Below, one piece after another: positions 37,574-45,564 of a stretch of DNA of 64,000 nucleotides. The notes beneath the pieces are model-generated. The model searched no databases and was not told where the DNA came from. It saw only the letters and a program-made list of their open reading frames with translations. Positions within the stretch are counted from its first letter, which is position 1, and every line of letters starts with the position of its first letter. Made by a program: the position numbers and the translations under genes. The stretch comes from Lacibacter sediminis (GTDB lineage Bacteria > Bacteroidota > Bacteroidia > Chitinophagales > Chitinophagaceae), in NCBI RefSeq assembly GCF_014168535.1, contig NZ_CP060007.1, forward strand, positions 2,604,001 through 2,668,000, written 5' to 3'.

Positions 37574-38815
37574 ATGAAATTTCTCTCAACGGTTGCTCTG
37601 CTGTTCGCTACTGTATTGTCCCTGCATGCACAGGAAGTCCTCGAAACCGGCGGTAAAAAGATGCCGGACGAATGGATCGATAAAGACACCAAACATCGTG
37701 TAGTCAAATTAACAAGAATGGAAGGCAGGAGCAATCTCAGCTTTTACTTTCACAACAATCCTTTCATCGGCAACTCGATGGTGTTTTACAGCAGCAACAA
37801 AAACAATGTTGACAGTGTACGTAAACAGGAAATTTCAACTGTTGTTTCCGGTAACCGACAAATTCATTTACTTGATCTCAAAACATTAAAGAGTGAACAA
37901 TTAACTCATCATCGCTTGCCGATGAATGGCGAGATCGTTGATAATAAAAAAGGAATCGTTTATTACCAGATCAGGGATACGGTATTTTGTGTAAATGCAA
38001 AAACAAAAGAAGTGAAAACTGTTTTTGTTTTTCCTGCTGATTTTAAAGGAACGGTGACGGCGATTAATGCTGATGGTACATTGTTAGGCGGTGCAAAATC
38101 AAGCGACGAAGAAAAAGAACTCTTTAAAAAATACCCCAACAAGTCAAGCTACTTCGATATTATTTACGAAGCAAAGCTGCCACGTACCTTGTTCACGATA
38201 AATGTAAAGACAAAAGAATTAGACAAAGTGCACAGCGACAGTGCATGGCTCAATCATGTACAGTTCTCAACAACCGATCCAAATCTTTTGATGTTTTGTC
38301 ATGAAGGCCCCTGGCATAAAGTGAACCGTATCTGGACGATCGATGTGAAGACGAAGAAGATCACGCAGATCCACAAACGCATCATGGATATGGAAATAGC
38401 GGGGCATGAGTGGCCGAGTGTGGATGGACAAATTATCTGGTACGATCTGCAACAACCACGCAGCACGAAATTTTATGTGGAAGGGCATCACGTTAAAACC
38501 GGGCAAAAAACAAAATATGAATTGCAGCGTGATGAATGGAGTATTCATTTCAACAGTAATAAAGACAATTCATTGTTTTGTGGTGATGGTGGTAATTCAG
38601 GACAGGTTGCAAGAGCGAAAGATGGTATGTGGATCTATTTATTCAAACCCGATGGGGATAAGTTTATCTCAACCCGTTTGGTGAATATGAAGCATCACAA
38701 TTATCGTCTTGAACCAAATGTGCATTTCAGTCCCGATGGTAAATGGGTGATCTTCCGTGCCAACTTCGAAGGCATTGAGAATGTCTATGCCGTTGAGATC
38801 AACGAAACAAAATAA
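37574..38815 (+). CDS. ogl: PL22 oligogalacturonate lyase
   Basis: 413 residues with a signal peptide (MKFLSTVALLFATVLSLHAQ). The propeller carries the PL22 signature: HVQFSTTDPNLLMFCHEGPW followed by HKVNRIWTIDVKTKK, then AGHEWPSVDGQIIWYDLQQP, FYVEGHHV and a final NVHFSPDGKWVIFRANF. The conserved His/Gln residues bind the catalytic metal in this family. The enzyme splits short oligogalacturonates by beta-elimination to the 4-deoxy-5-keto-uronate. Classical Ogl of enterobacteria is cytoplasmic, while this one is exported, as in many Bacteroidota. It follows site B directly and heads a six-gene operon down to GH78. Confidence 0.93.
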   Translation: MKFLSTVALLFATVLSLHAQEVLETGGKKMPDEWIDKDTKHRVVKLTRMEGRSNLSFYFHNNPFIGNSMVFYSSNKNNVDSVRKQEISTVVSGNRQIHLLDLKTLKSEQLTHHRLPMNGEIVDNKKGIVYYQIRDTVFCVNAKTKEVKTVFVFPADFKGTVTAINADGTLLGGAKSSDEEKELFKKYPNKSSYFDIIYEAKLPRTLFTINVKTKELDKVHSDSAWLNHVQFSTTDPNLLMFCHEGPWHKVNRIWTIDVKTKKITQIHKRIMDMEIAGHEWPSVDGQIIWYDLQQPRSTKFYVEGHHVKTGQKTKYELQRDEWSIHFNSNKDNSLFCGDGGNSGQVARAKDGMWIYLFKPDGDKFISTRLVNMKHHNYRLEPNVHFSPDGKWVIFRANFEGIENVYAVEINETK

Positions 38816-38837
38816 ACATCAGCTTATCAATATACGA

Positions 38838-41657
38838 ATGAAAAAATTTATCACTCTTCTTTCCTTTAGTTGTTCCATCATCGTTGCACAAGCACAATTA
38901 AACTGGCCATCAGTTAACAATACAACCAAACCCTGGACACGTTGGTGGTGGGAAGGCAGCGCTGTAAACAAAGCTGATCTTACCTGGAACTTACAACAAT
39001 ACCAACAAGCCGGCTTGGGTGGTGTGGAGTTAACACCCATCTACGGCGTGGAAGGTTACGAAAAACAGTTCATCGATTTTCTGTCGCCGCAATGGATGCA
39101 GATGTTTTCTTATACACTCAACGAATCAAAACGTTTGGGGCTTGGTGTTGATTTGGCGAATGGAACGGGCTGGCCTTTTGGCGGACCATGGGTGAAAGAC
39201 GAAGATGCCAGCAAAAGTATTTTCTACAAATCGTTTACTTTAAAAGGCAGCGAACAATTGAATGAAGCTGTTGAATACAAACAGGAAGGCTTCATCCGCA
39301 CTGCCAATAATAAACCGGCAACATTTGAGCAGGTGTTGAAACCTGTATGGACAAATAAAAATTTACAGGCATTGGCATTGGATCAGATACAATACCCAGG
39401 CAAATTGCCTTTGCAAACATTGATCGCTTATTCTGATAAAAATGAAACGGTTGATCTTACAACAAAGGTTGATGCAAATGGAAAATTAAACTGGACTGCG
39501 CCATCTGGAAACTGGACACTGTATGCTTTGTTCCAAGGCTTACATGGTAAGATGGTGGAGCGTGCAGCACCCGGTGGTGAAGGTTATGCCATCGATCACT
39601 TTTCATTACAGGCTGCTACCAACTATTTCAAAAAATTTGATGCATCGTTCAAAGGCTATGATATTTCTTACCTGCGTTCCTTCTTTAATGATTCGTATGA
39701 AGTGGATGATGCAAGAGGACAAAGTAACTGGACAGCAACTTTCTTTACAGAGTTTAAAAAACGTAAAGGCTACGATCTCAAAACACAATTGCCAGCATTG
39801 TTTGGAAAAGATACACCCGAGAAAAACAGTCGTGTCATTTATGATTACCGTTCGGTAATTGATGAACTGTTGCTGGAACATTTTACCATGACCTGGAAGA
39901 AATGGGCGAGCACCAAAGGAAAGATGCTGCGTAACCAATCGCATGGTTCACCTGCAAACACATTAGACTTGTACAGCGTGGTTGATATTCCCGAAACAGA
40001 AGGAACAGATATCCTCCGTTTCAAATTTGCGACCTCAGCAGCAAATGTATCGGGCAAACAATTGGTATCATCTGAATCAGCTACATGGCTCAATGAACAT
40101 TTCTTATCAAGCTGGGGCGATGTCAAAAAAGCAATCGACTTATATTTCCTCGGTGGTGTGAATCATATTTTTTATCATGGCACTGAATACTCACCGAAAG
40201 AAGCAAAATGGCCGGGCTGGTTGTTTTATGCAGCCGTGCATTTTCAACCAACCAATCCGCAGTGGAAAGATTTTCATGCACTGAACAGTTATATTACCCG
40301 CACACAAAGTTTTTTACAAAAAGGAAAACCGGACAACGATGTGTTGCTGTATTACCCCATTGTTGATCGCTATGCAGAACCGGGCAATGTATTACTACAG
40401 CATTTCGATGGCATGGAACGGAATTTTGTGAATACAGAATTTGAACATGTATCAAAATGGATGGTAGAGAAAGGATACAGTTTTGATTTCTTCAGCGAAC
40501 GCCAGTTGCAGAAGTTTACCAATAGCGGAAACAATATCATCAGCAGCGGCAATGTCTATCGCACTATCTTATTACCTGCCAATAAACTCATCACAGAAAA
40601 AGCATCCCAGCAATTAGTAAAACTGGCGCAACAGGGTGCAACCATTCTTATTTATAAAAACCTGCCGCAGGATGTGCCGGGCTTTAATCAACTGGATGCA
40701 AGAAGAAAAACATTTCAGCAATTGATCAGTCAGTTGAAATTCTCTAAATCAGATAATCTGCAGAAAGCAATTGTAGGCAAAGGTGCATTCATGATCAGTG
40801 ATGACCTGGATGTTTTGTTGCTGACAGCAAAAGCAAGAAAAGAAAGCTATACAGAGAAAGGCTTGTCTGTTCTTCGCCGGAAGAATGCAGAAGGAACCAT
40901 GTGGCTCATCAACAACCGTACTGACAAGCCGTTTGAAGAATGGATTGAAATCAACAGCAATGCCGCTTCTTTTGGTTTGTTTGATGCCATGACAGGCAAA
41001 AAAGGATTGGCGAAATGGCGCAGGAACAGCAAGGGTGCAGTTGAAGTGTTGCTGCAATTGCAATCATATGAAGCCATCATTGTGCAATCATACGCAACAA
41101 AGAAAACAGGCGCTGCATTTCCATACAAAGAAAGCGTTGCACAACCACAGGAAATAAAAGGAGAGTGGACAATCAGCTTCCTTGACGGTGGCCCAACGAT
41201 TCCGGCAGCAATCACCACTACCACTTTAAAATCATGGACTGAACTTGGCGAAGAAGATGTAAAGCATTTCTCCGGTACTGCGAAGTATAGCATCTCATTT
41301 GCAAAACCTGCCGGTAATGCAGGTTCATATTTGCTCAATCTCGGTGCTGTAGATGAAACTGCGGAAGTAATACTCAACGGCAAAAAGATTGCAACAGTCA
41401 TCGGCCCCGTGTTTCAATGTGTAATTCCTGCATCAGCTATGCAGGCCAGCAACAAACTCGAGATCATCGTTGCCAACTTAATGGCCAACCGTATTATTTA
41501 CATGGATAAGAATAACATTCCGTGGAAAATATTTTACAATACAAATATGCCTGCACGAAGGGCAGAAAACGCTAAGAAAGGTATCTTCACTGCAGCCGCA
41601 TGGAGTCCGTTATCATCCGGACTACTCGGCCCTGTTACGATCACCCCTTTAAAATAA
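38838..41657 (+). CDS. GH106 alpha-L-rhamnosidase (second copy)
   Basis: The frame is open from inside the PL22 gene, but the ATG at 38838 begins a signal peptide (MKKFITLLSFSCSIIVAQAQ), giving 939 residues. The GH106 opening is very clear: KPWTRWWWEGSAVNKADLTW, QYQQAGLGGVELTPIYG, then RLGLGVDLANGTGWPFGGPW. Later come FFNDSYEVDDARGQSNWTA, FKKRKGYDLKTQLPALFG and LVSSESATWLNEHF, with a Glu typical of the active site. The C-terminal GH2-like jelly roll (GEWTISFLDGGPTIP ... ILNGKKIATVIGP) completes it. It is closer to classical GH106 than the copy at 23956. It removes alpha-L-rhamnose from pectin. It starts 22 bases after PL22 and ends 4 bases before GH29. Confidence 0.93.
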   Translation: MKKFITLLSFSCSIIVAQAQLNWPSVNNTTKPWTRWWWEGSAVNKADLTWNLQQYQQAGLGGVELTPIYGVEGYEKQFIDFLSPQWMQMFSYTLNESKRLGLGVDLANGTGWPFGGPWVKDEDASKSIFYKSFTLKGSEQLNEAVEYKQEGFIRTANNKPATFEQVLKPVWTNKNLQALALDQIQYPGKLPLQTLIAYSDKNETVDLTTKVDANGKLNWTAPSGNWTLYALFQGLHGKMVERAAPGGEGYAIDHFSLQAATNYFKKFDASFKGYDISYLRSFFNDSYEVDDARGQSNWTATFFTEFKKRKGYDLKTQLPALFGKDTPEKNSRVIYDYRSVIDELLLEHFTMTWKKWASTKGKMLRNQSHGSPANTLDLYSVVDIPETEGTDILRFKFATSAANVSGKQLVSSESATWLNEHFLSSWGDVKKAIDLYFLGGVNHIFYHGTEYSPKEAKWPGWLFYAAVHFQPTNPQWKDFHALNSYITRTQSFLQKGKPDNDVLLYYPIVDRYAEPGNVLLQHFDGMERNFVNTEFEHVSKWMVEKGYSFDFFSERQLQKFTNSGNNIISSGNVYRTILLPANKLITEKASQQLVKLAQQGATILIYKNLPQDVPGFNQLDARRKTFQQLISQLKFSKSDNLQKAIVGKGAFMISDDLDVLLLTAKARKESYTEKGLSVLRRKNAEGTMWLINNRTDKPFEEWIEINSNAASFGLFDAMTGKKGLAKWRRNSKGAVEVLLQLQSYEAIIVQSYATKKTGAAFPYKESVAQPQEIKGEWTISFLDGGPTIPAAITTTTLKSWTELGEEDVKHFSGTAKYSISFAKPAGNAGSYLLNLGAVDETAEVILNGKKIATVIGPVFQCVIPASAMQASNKLEIIVANLMANRIIYMDKNNIPWKIFYNTNMPARRAENAKKGIFTAAAWSPLSSGLLGPVTITPLK

Positions 41658-41661
41658 ATCT

Positions 41662-43320
41662 ATGCACCGCAGAACCTTACTGAAGCAATTAGCTGCTTCT
41701 GTTCCTGCAGTATGGCTGGCACAACATGCAGATGCTGCTTCTTTCTTTTCGTCAGATGATTTACAAATTGCAGACGGACCTTTTCAACCAAACTGGAATT
41801 CATTAGAACAGTATAAAACACCCGACTGGTACCGAAATGCAAAGTTTGGCATCTGGGCACACTGGGGACCGCAATGCGAACCTGAGTTTGGCGATTGGTA
41901 TGCACGTGAAATGTATATGGAAGGCAATGGCAAATACAATTACCATGTTTCAAAGTATGGTCATCCATCGGAGTTTGGTTTTAAAGATGTGATCAACGAA
42001 TGGAAAGCGGAGTTGTGGAATCCGGAAGAGTTATTGGAGTTATATAAAAATGCAGGTGCCAGATATTTTATGGCACTGGCGAATCATCATGATAATTTCG
42101 ATTTGTACAACAGTAAATACCATAACTGGAATTCAACGAAGATCGGACCGAAGAAAGATTTGATCGCAGGTTGGGCGAAAGCAGCACGCAAGCAAGGTTT
42201 GCATTTTGGTGTGAGTGTGCATGCAGCGCATGCATGGAGTTGGTACGAACCTGCACAGCGCTCCGATACAAAAGGACCGAAAGCAGGAATTCCTTACGAT
42301 GGCAAACTCACCAAGAAAGATGGCAAAGGTAAATGGTGGGAAGGCTTGGATCCACAGGAACTGTATGCACAAAATCATCCTCTGAGTAAAGCGAGTAATG
42401 ATAATGCAGTGATACATGCACAGTGGGATTGGGGTGCAGGTGTAGCTGTTCCGGACAAAGCTTATTGCGATAAATTTTTCAAACGCACCATCGATCTCAT
42501 TGATAAATACGATCCCGATGTGGTGTACTTCGATGATACCGTGTTGCCTTTATATCCCATCAGTGATGTTGGGCTAAAAATCGCTGCTCATCTGTACAAC
42601 AAAAGCATCAAAACAAAAGGTTCGTTACAAGCTGTTATCAACGGAAAAATTTTAAATGAGCAGCAACGCAAATGCATGGTGTGGGATATTGAACGTGGAC
42701 AAAGCAACAGCATTGAACCATTGCCCTGGCAAACCGATACCTGTATCGGCAGCTGGCATTACAATAAACCCATCTTCGATAATCATCGTTACAAATCAGC
42801 GAAAACAGTTGTACATACATTGGTGGATGTGGTGAGTAAGAATGGGAATTTGATGTTGAGTGTGCCTGTAAAAGGGAATGGCACCATCGATAGTGATGAA
42901 CGAAAAATTGTTGAAGAGATCGGCCGCTGGATGAAAGCAAACAGCGAAAGTATTTACGATACAAGACCGTGGACGATTTTTGGCGAAGGACCTGCATTGG
43001 AGAATGCAGCACCGCTTTCGGCACAAGGTTTTAATGAAGGAAAAGGTAAACCAATGGAAGCGCAGGATATCCGCTTTGTTGTGAAAGCTGATGTGTTATA
43101 TGCAACCGTCATGGGCTGGCCGGAGAACGGCAAAGTGCTCATTAAAAATCTCGGCAGCAACAGCCAGCATTACAAAAAGAAAATAAACAAAGTTGAATTG
43201 CTTGCTACTAAACAAACGCTGGCATTTGAACAAACAGCAGATGGATTGTTGGTGAACTTTCCGGAAAACAGACCGGAGGAGTTTTATGCAAATGCATTGA
43301 AGGTGATGAGTAGTGAGTAG
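41662..43320 (+). CDS. GH29 alpha-L-fucosidase
   Basis: 552 residues. The N-terminus MHRRTLLKQLAASVPAVWLA has a twin-arginine-like RRTLLK motif, unlike the Sec signals of the neighbours. GH29 core: WYRNAKFGIWAHWGPQCEPE, then WYAREMYMEG, YFMALANHHDNFDLYNSKYH and DLIAGWAKAARKQGLHFG. The nucleophile region is PDVVYFDDTVLP with D291/D292. A C-terminal beta-sandwich follows (VVKADVLYATVMGWPENG). GH29 enzymes retain configuration and remove alpha-L-fucose (or galactose). Fucose occurs in rhamnogalacturonan II side chains and xyloglucan. Four bases after GH106. The stop codon lies within a heptamer tandem repeat. Confidence 0.92.
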   Translation: MHRRTLLKQLAASVPAVWLAQHADAASFFSSDDLQIADGPFQPNWNSLEQYKTPDWYRNAKFGIWAHWGPQCEPEFGDWYAREMYMEGNGKYNYHVSKYGHPSEFGFKDVINEWKAELWNPEELLELYKNAGARYFMALANHHDNFDLYNSKYHNWNSTKIGPKKDLIAGWAKAARKQGLHFGVSVHAAHAWSWYEPAQRSDTKGPKAGIPYDGKLTKKDGKGKWWEGLDPQELYAQNHPLSKASNDNAVIHAQWDWGAGVAVPDKAYCDKFFKRTIDLIDKYDPDVVYFDDTVLPLYPISDVGLKIAAHLYNKSIKTKGSLQAVINGKILNEQQRKCMVWDIERGQSNSIEPLPWQTDTCIGSWHYNKPIFDNHRYKSAKTVVHTLVDVVSKNGNLMLSVPVKGNGTIDSDERKIVEEIGRWMKANSESIYDTRPWTIFGEGPALENAAPLSAQGFNEGKGKPMEAQDIRFVVKADVLYATVMGWPENGKVLIKNLGSNSQHYKKKINKVELLATKQTLAFEQTADGLLVNFPENRPEEFYANALKVMSSE

Positions 43321-43332
43321 TGAGTAGTGAGT
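43308..43332. repeat. Heptamer tandem repeat over the GH29 stop codon
   Basis: Three perfect copies of GAGTAGT plus a partial fourth run from 43308 to 43332. The TAG stop of the GH29 gene is at 43318-43320, inside the second copy. Adding or removing one unit would shift the frame of the last codons. A related heptamer array lies over the stop of the GH115 gene at 57904. Confidence 0.85.
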
Positions 43333-43350
43333 GCCGAACATTCTGTATGT

Positions 43351-43412
43351 CTATCCCCTCTTGGGAGGGGTGGCAACATCTAACACAATCAACATAACCA
43401 ATGGGGTGGGTT
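43351..43412. repeat. Intergenic palindromic repeat (ACCCACCCC...GAGGGGATA family)
   Basis: CCCCTC-TTGG-GAGGGG forms a perfect 6-bp stem (43355-43370). The element ends in ATGGGGTGGGTT, the complement of AACCCACCCCAT. Both ends match the element at 55165-55215 in reverse orientation. It fills most of the gap between GH29 and the next gene and may weaken read-through. Confidence 0.6.
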
Positions 43413-43426
43413 ACTAAAGAAAACAA

Positions 43427-44419
43427 ATGACCAAATTCTCAAACTATATCTTCTTCTTTTTCTTCCTGCTGTTCAGCATTCAACTCTCAGCACAAAACAA
43501 AACCGTCCCCAAACCTTTATACGACGATCCCATTTATCATGGCGCTGCTGATCCCGTCATCATCTACAACAAAGCAAAAAAGAAATGGTGGATGCTGTAC
43601 ACCAACCGTCGTGCATCGATTGAAGATTCAACCGTGCAGTGGGTACATGGTACAAGAATCGGTATTGCCGAAAGCAAAGACGGTGTAGAGTGGAACTATG
43701 TTGATACCGCCAATATCAATTACCGTCCCGATGTTGGTTACACCCATTGGGCGCCTGATGTCATTGAACACAAAGGAACCTGGCACATGTATCTCACTTA
43801 TGTGCCAGGCACATTCAAAGACTGGAATCATCCACGGGTGATTGTGCACCTCACCAGTAAGGATTTAAAGAACTGGAACTATCAATCAACATTGAAGTTG
43901 GTAAACGAGAAAGTAATCGATGCATCAGTGTACAAGATCAACGATACCAGCTTCCACATGTGGTACAACAATGAAAAAGATGGCAAGAGTATTTATTATG
44001 CCGACAGTAAAGACTTGTACAACTGGGTCGATAAAGGCAAAGCCATTCCAGCAAGAGGCGAGGGAGCGAAAACATTTTATTGGCAGGGTAAGTATTTTAT
44101 GATCATCGATGCATGGAAAGGCATGGAAGTGTACTCATCGACTGATTTATTAAACTGGACCAAACAACCCAAACGAATTTTAGAAGAGCCCGGCAAAGGA
44201 AAAGATGACCAGGCAATTGGCGGACATTGTGATGTAGTGGTGAGTAATGGTCGTGCTTTTATTTATTATTTCACACATCCGGGAAGAAGCAAAGCAAACC
44301 CTGCTGCAAGAGGTTCATTTGATGAGAAGCGAAGTGTAATACAAGTGGCAGAATTGAAATTTATCAACAATGAAATTGTTTGCAATAGAGACGAAGCCTT
44401 AACTTTCAAGCTGAAATAA
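43427..44419 (+). CDS. Five-bladed beta-propeller glycosidase (GH43/GH117-like)
   Basis: 330 residues; a very hydrophobic signal peptide with a Phe run ends at LSAQN. The fold is a five-bladed propeller: YHGAADPVIIYNKAKKKWWM with D42 in the first blade, TRIGIAESKDGVEWNYV, THWAPDVIEHKGTWHMYLTY with a second Asp, and VIDASVYKINDTSFHMWY. A late IGGHCDVVVSNGRAFIYYFT follows. The ADP...APD...DAS layout fits clans GH-F/GH-J-like enzymes such as GH43 or GH117, but the subfamily is not recognised. It lies between GH29 and the aldo/keto reductase, 10 bases before the latter. Confidence 0.75.
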   Translation: MTKFSNYIFFFFFLLFSIQLSAQNKTVPKPLYDDPIYHGAADPVIIYNKAKKKWWMLYTNRRASIEDSTVQWVHGTRIGIAESKDGVEWNYVDTANINYRPDVGYTHWAPDVIEHKGTWHMYLTYVPGTFKDWNHPRVIVHLTSKDLKNWNYQSTLKLVNEKVIDASVYKINDTSFHMWYNNEKDGKSIYYADSKDLYNWVDKGKAIPARGEGAKTFYWQGKYFMIIDAWKGMEVYSSTDLLNWTKQPKRILEEPGKGKDDQAIGGHCDVVVSNGRAFIYYFTHPGRSKANPAARGSFDEKRSVIQVAELKFINNEIVCNRDEALTFKLK

Positions 44420-44428
44420 TCTGAAGCA

Positions 44429-45418
44429 ATGTCTTACTCAGCAAACGAACAACGTTATCAGCAAATGCAATACCGCCGCTGCGGAAAAAGCGGTATCCAG
44501 TTATCGGCACTTTCATTGGGCTTATGGCACAACTTCGGTGATGTGGATGATGAAGCCGTGTATCGCAAAACCTTGCACACTGCTTTTGATTGCGGCATTA
44601 CGCATTTCGATCTGGCCAATAACTACGGACCACCTCCCGGCAGTGCAGAAATTAACTTCGGCAAAATATTGAAGAATGATTTCGCTGCTTATCGTGATGA
44701 GTTGATCATTTCCAGTAAAGCAGGTTATTATATGTGGCCCGGCCCTTATGGCGAATGGGGAAGTAAGAAAAATCTTGTTGCAAGTTTGAACCATAGTTTA
44801 AAACGCATGCAGCTCGATTATGTAGATATCTTTTATCATCATCGTCCTGATCCCAACACACCATTGGAAGAAACCATGACTGCACTTGATCTCATCGTTC
44901 GACAAGGAAAGGCACTATATGTTGGTATCTCCAATTATAAAAGTGAAGATGCAGCAAAAGCATTTGCCATTTTAAAAGAATTGGGCACACCTTGTTTAAT
45001 TCATCAACCCAAGTATTCCATGTTTGAACGTTGGGTGGAGAAAGATGGTTTACTCAATGTGCTTGAAGCTAACGGTGTGGGTTGCATTCCTTTTTCTCCA
45101 TTGGCACAAGGACTGCTCACCAATAAATATCTCAAAGGAATTCCGGAAGGTTCACGTGCAACAAAAGGCGTGTTTTTAAAACAGGAACAGATCACCGAAG
45201 AAGTGTTGACGAAAGTAAGAGCACTCAATGACATTGCAACAACACGTAATCAATCATTGGCACAAATGGCATTGGCCTGGTTGTTAAAAGATGAACGGGT
45301 GACGTCTGTATTGATCGGTGCAAGCAGTTCAGCACAGTTGCTTGATTCGGTTGCTTGTTTAAACAATCTTGCTTTTACAAATGATGAGTTGAGCAAGATC
45401 GAAACTATTTTGGGCTAA
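44429..45418 (+). CDS. yghZ: Aldo/keto reductase, YghZ (L-glyceraldehyde-3-phosphate reductase) type
   Basis: 329 residues without a signal peptide, so cytoplasmic, unlike its exported neighbours. The TIM-barrel AKR tetrad is visible: D61 and Y66 in HFDLANNYGPPPGSAE, K97 in IISSKAGYYMWPGPYG, and His in DIFYHHRPD. NADPH-binding segments VGISNY and SVLIGASSSAQL close the barrel. The long match to the YghZ/KvbetaL-type signature (MWPGPYGEWGSKK, EETMTALDLIVRQGKA) supports the subfamily. In this operon it could reduce an aldehyde arising from rhamnose, fucose or uronate breakdown, such as L-lactaldehyde; this is inference. The TAA stop is part of an inverted repeat. Confidence 0.88.
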   Translation: MSYSANEQRYQQMQYRRCGKSGIQLSALSLGLWHNFGDVDDEAVYRKTLHTAFDCGITHFDLANNYGPPPGSAEINFGKILKNDFAAYRDELIISSKAGYYMWPGPYGEWGSKKNLVASLNHSLKRMQLDYVDIFYHHRPDPNTPLEETMTALDLIVRQGKALYVGISNYKSEDAAKAFAILKELGTPCLIHQPKYSMFERWVEKDGLLNVLEANGVGCIPFSPLAQGLLTNKYLKGIPEGSRATKGVFLKQEQITEEVLTKVRALNDIATTRNQSLAQMALAWLLKDERVTSVLIGASSSAQLLDSVACLNNLAFTNDELSKIETILG

Positions 45419-45504
45419 AGCCCATCAATCACGAGTTTCATTTGAATTGCCCCGGCCTTAAGGCCGGGGCAATTCAAAGACAAGCCTCTAATGGGCTTTA
45501 GCCC
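45412..45504. repeat. REP-like nested palindrome after the reductase gene
   Basis: An outer 14-bp inverted repeat (GGGCTAAAGCCCAT at 45412-45425, its complement at 45491-45504) encloses a perfect 38-bp palindrome (45441-45478, centred on CTTAAG with CCCCGGCC arms). The reductase stop codon is inside the left outer arm. The form (GGGCTWWAGCCC ends, CCCGG core) is that of the REP elements moved by Y1/RAYT transposases in Bacteroidota. It would fold into a very stable RNA hairpin between the reductase and GH78. Confidence 0.85.
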
Positions 45505-45564
45505 TGATTGATTTTTATTATTGAACACAAAGAATTAAGTCATATAAAACGCATCATCATCATC

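Noticed and set aside
40847..41401. Minus-strand open frame of 184 codons
   Set aside because: It is antisense inside the GH106 gene, whose own protein is continuous and conserved; no signal peptide or domain is seen.
43308..43332. Short tandem repeats considered as a CRISPR array
   Set aside because: The units are 7 bases with no spacers, and no cas genes are present in the window.
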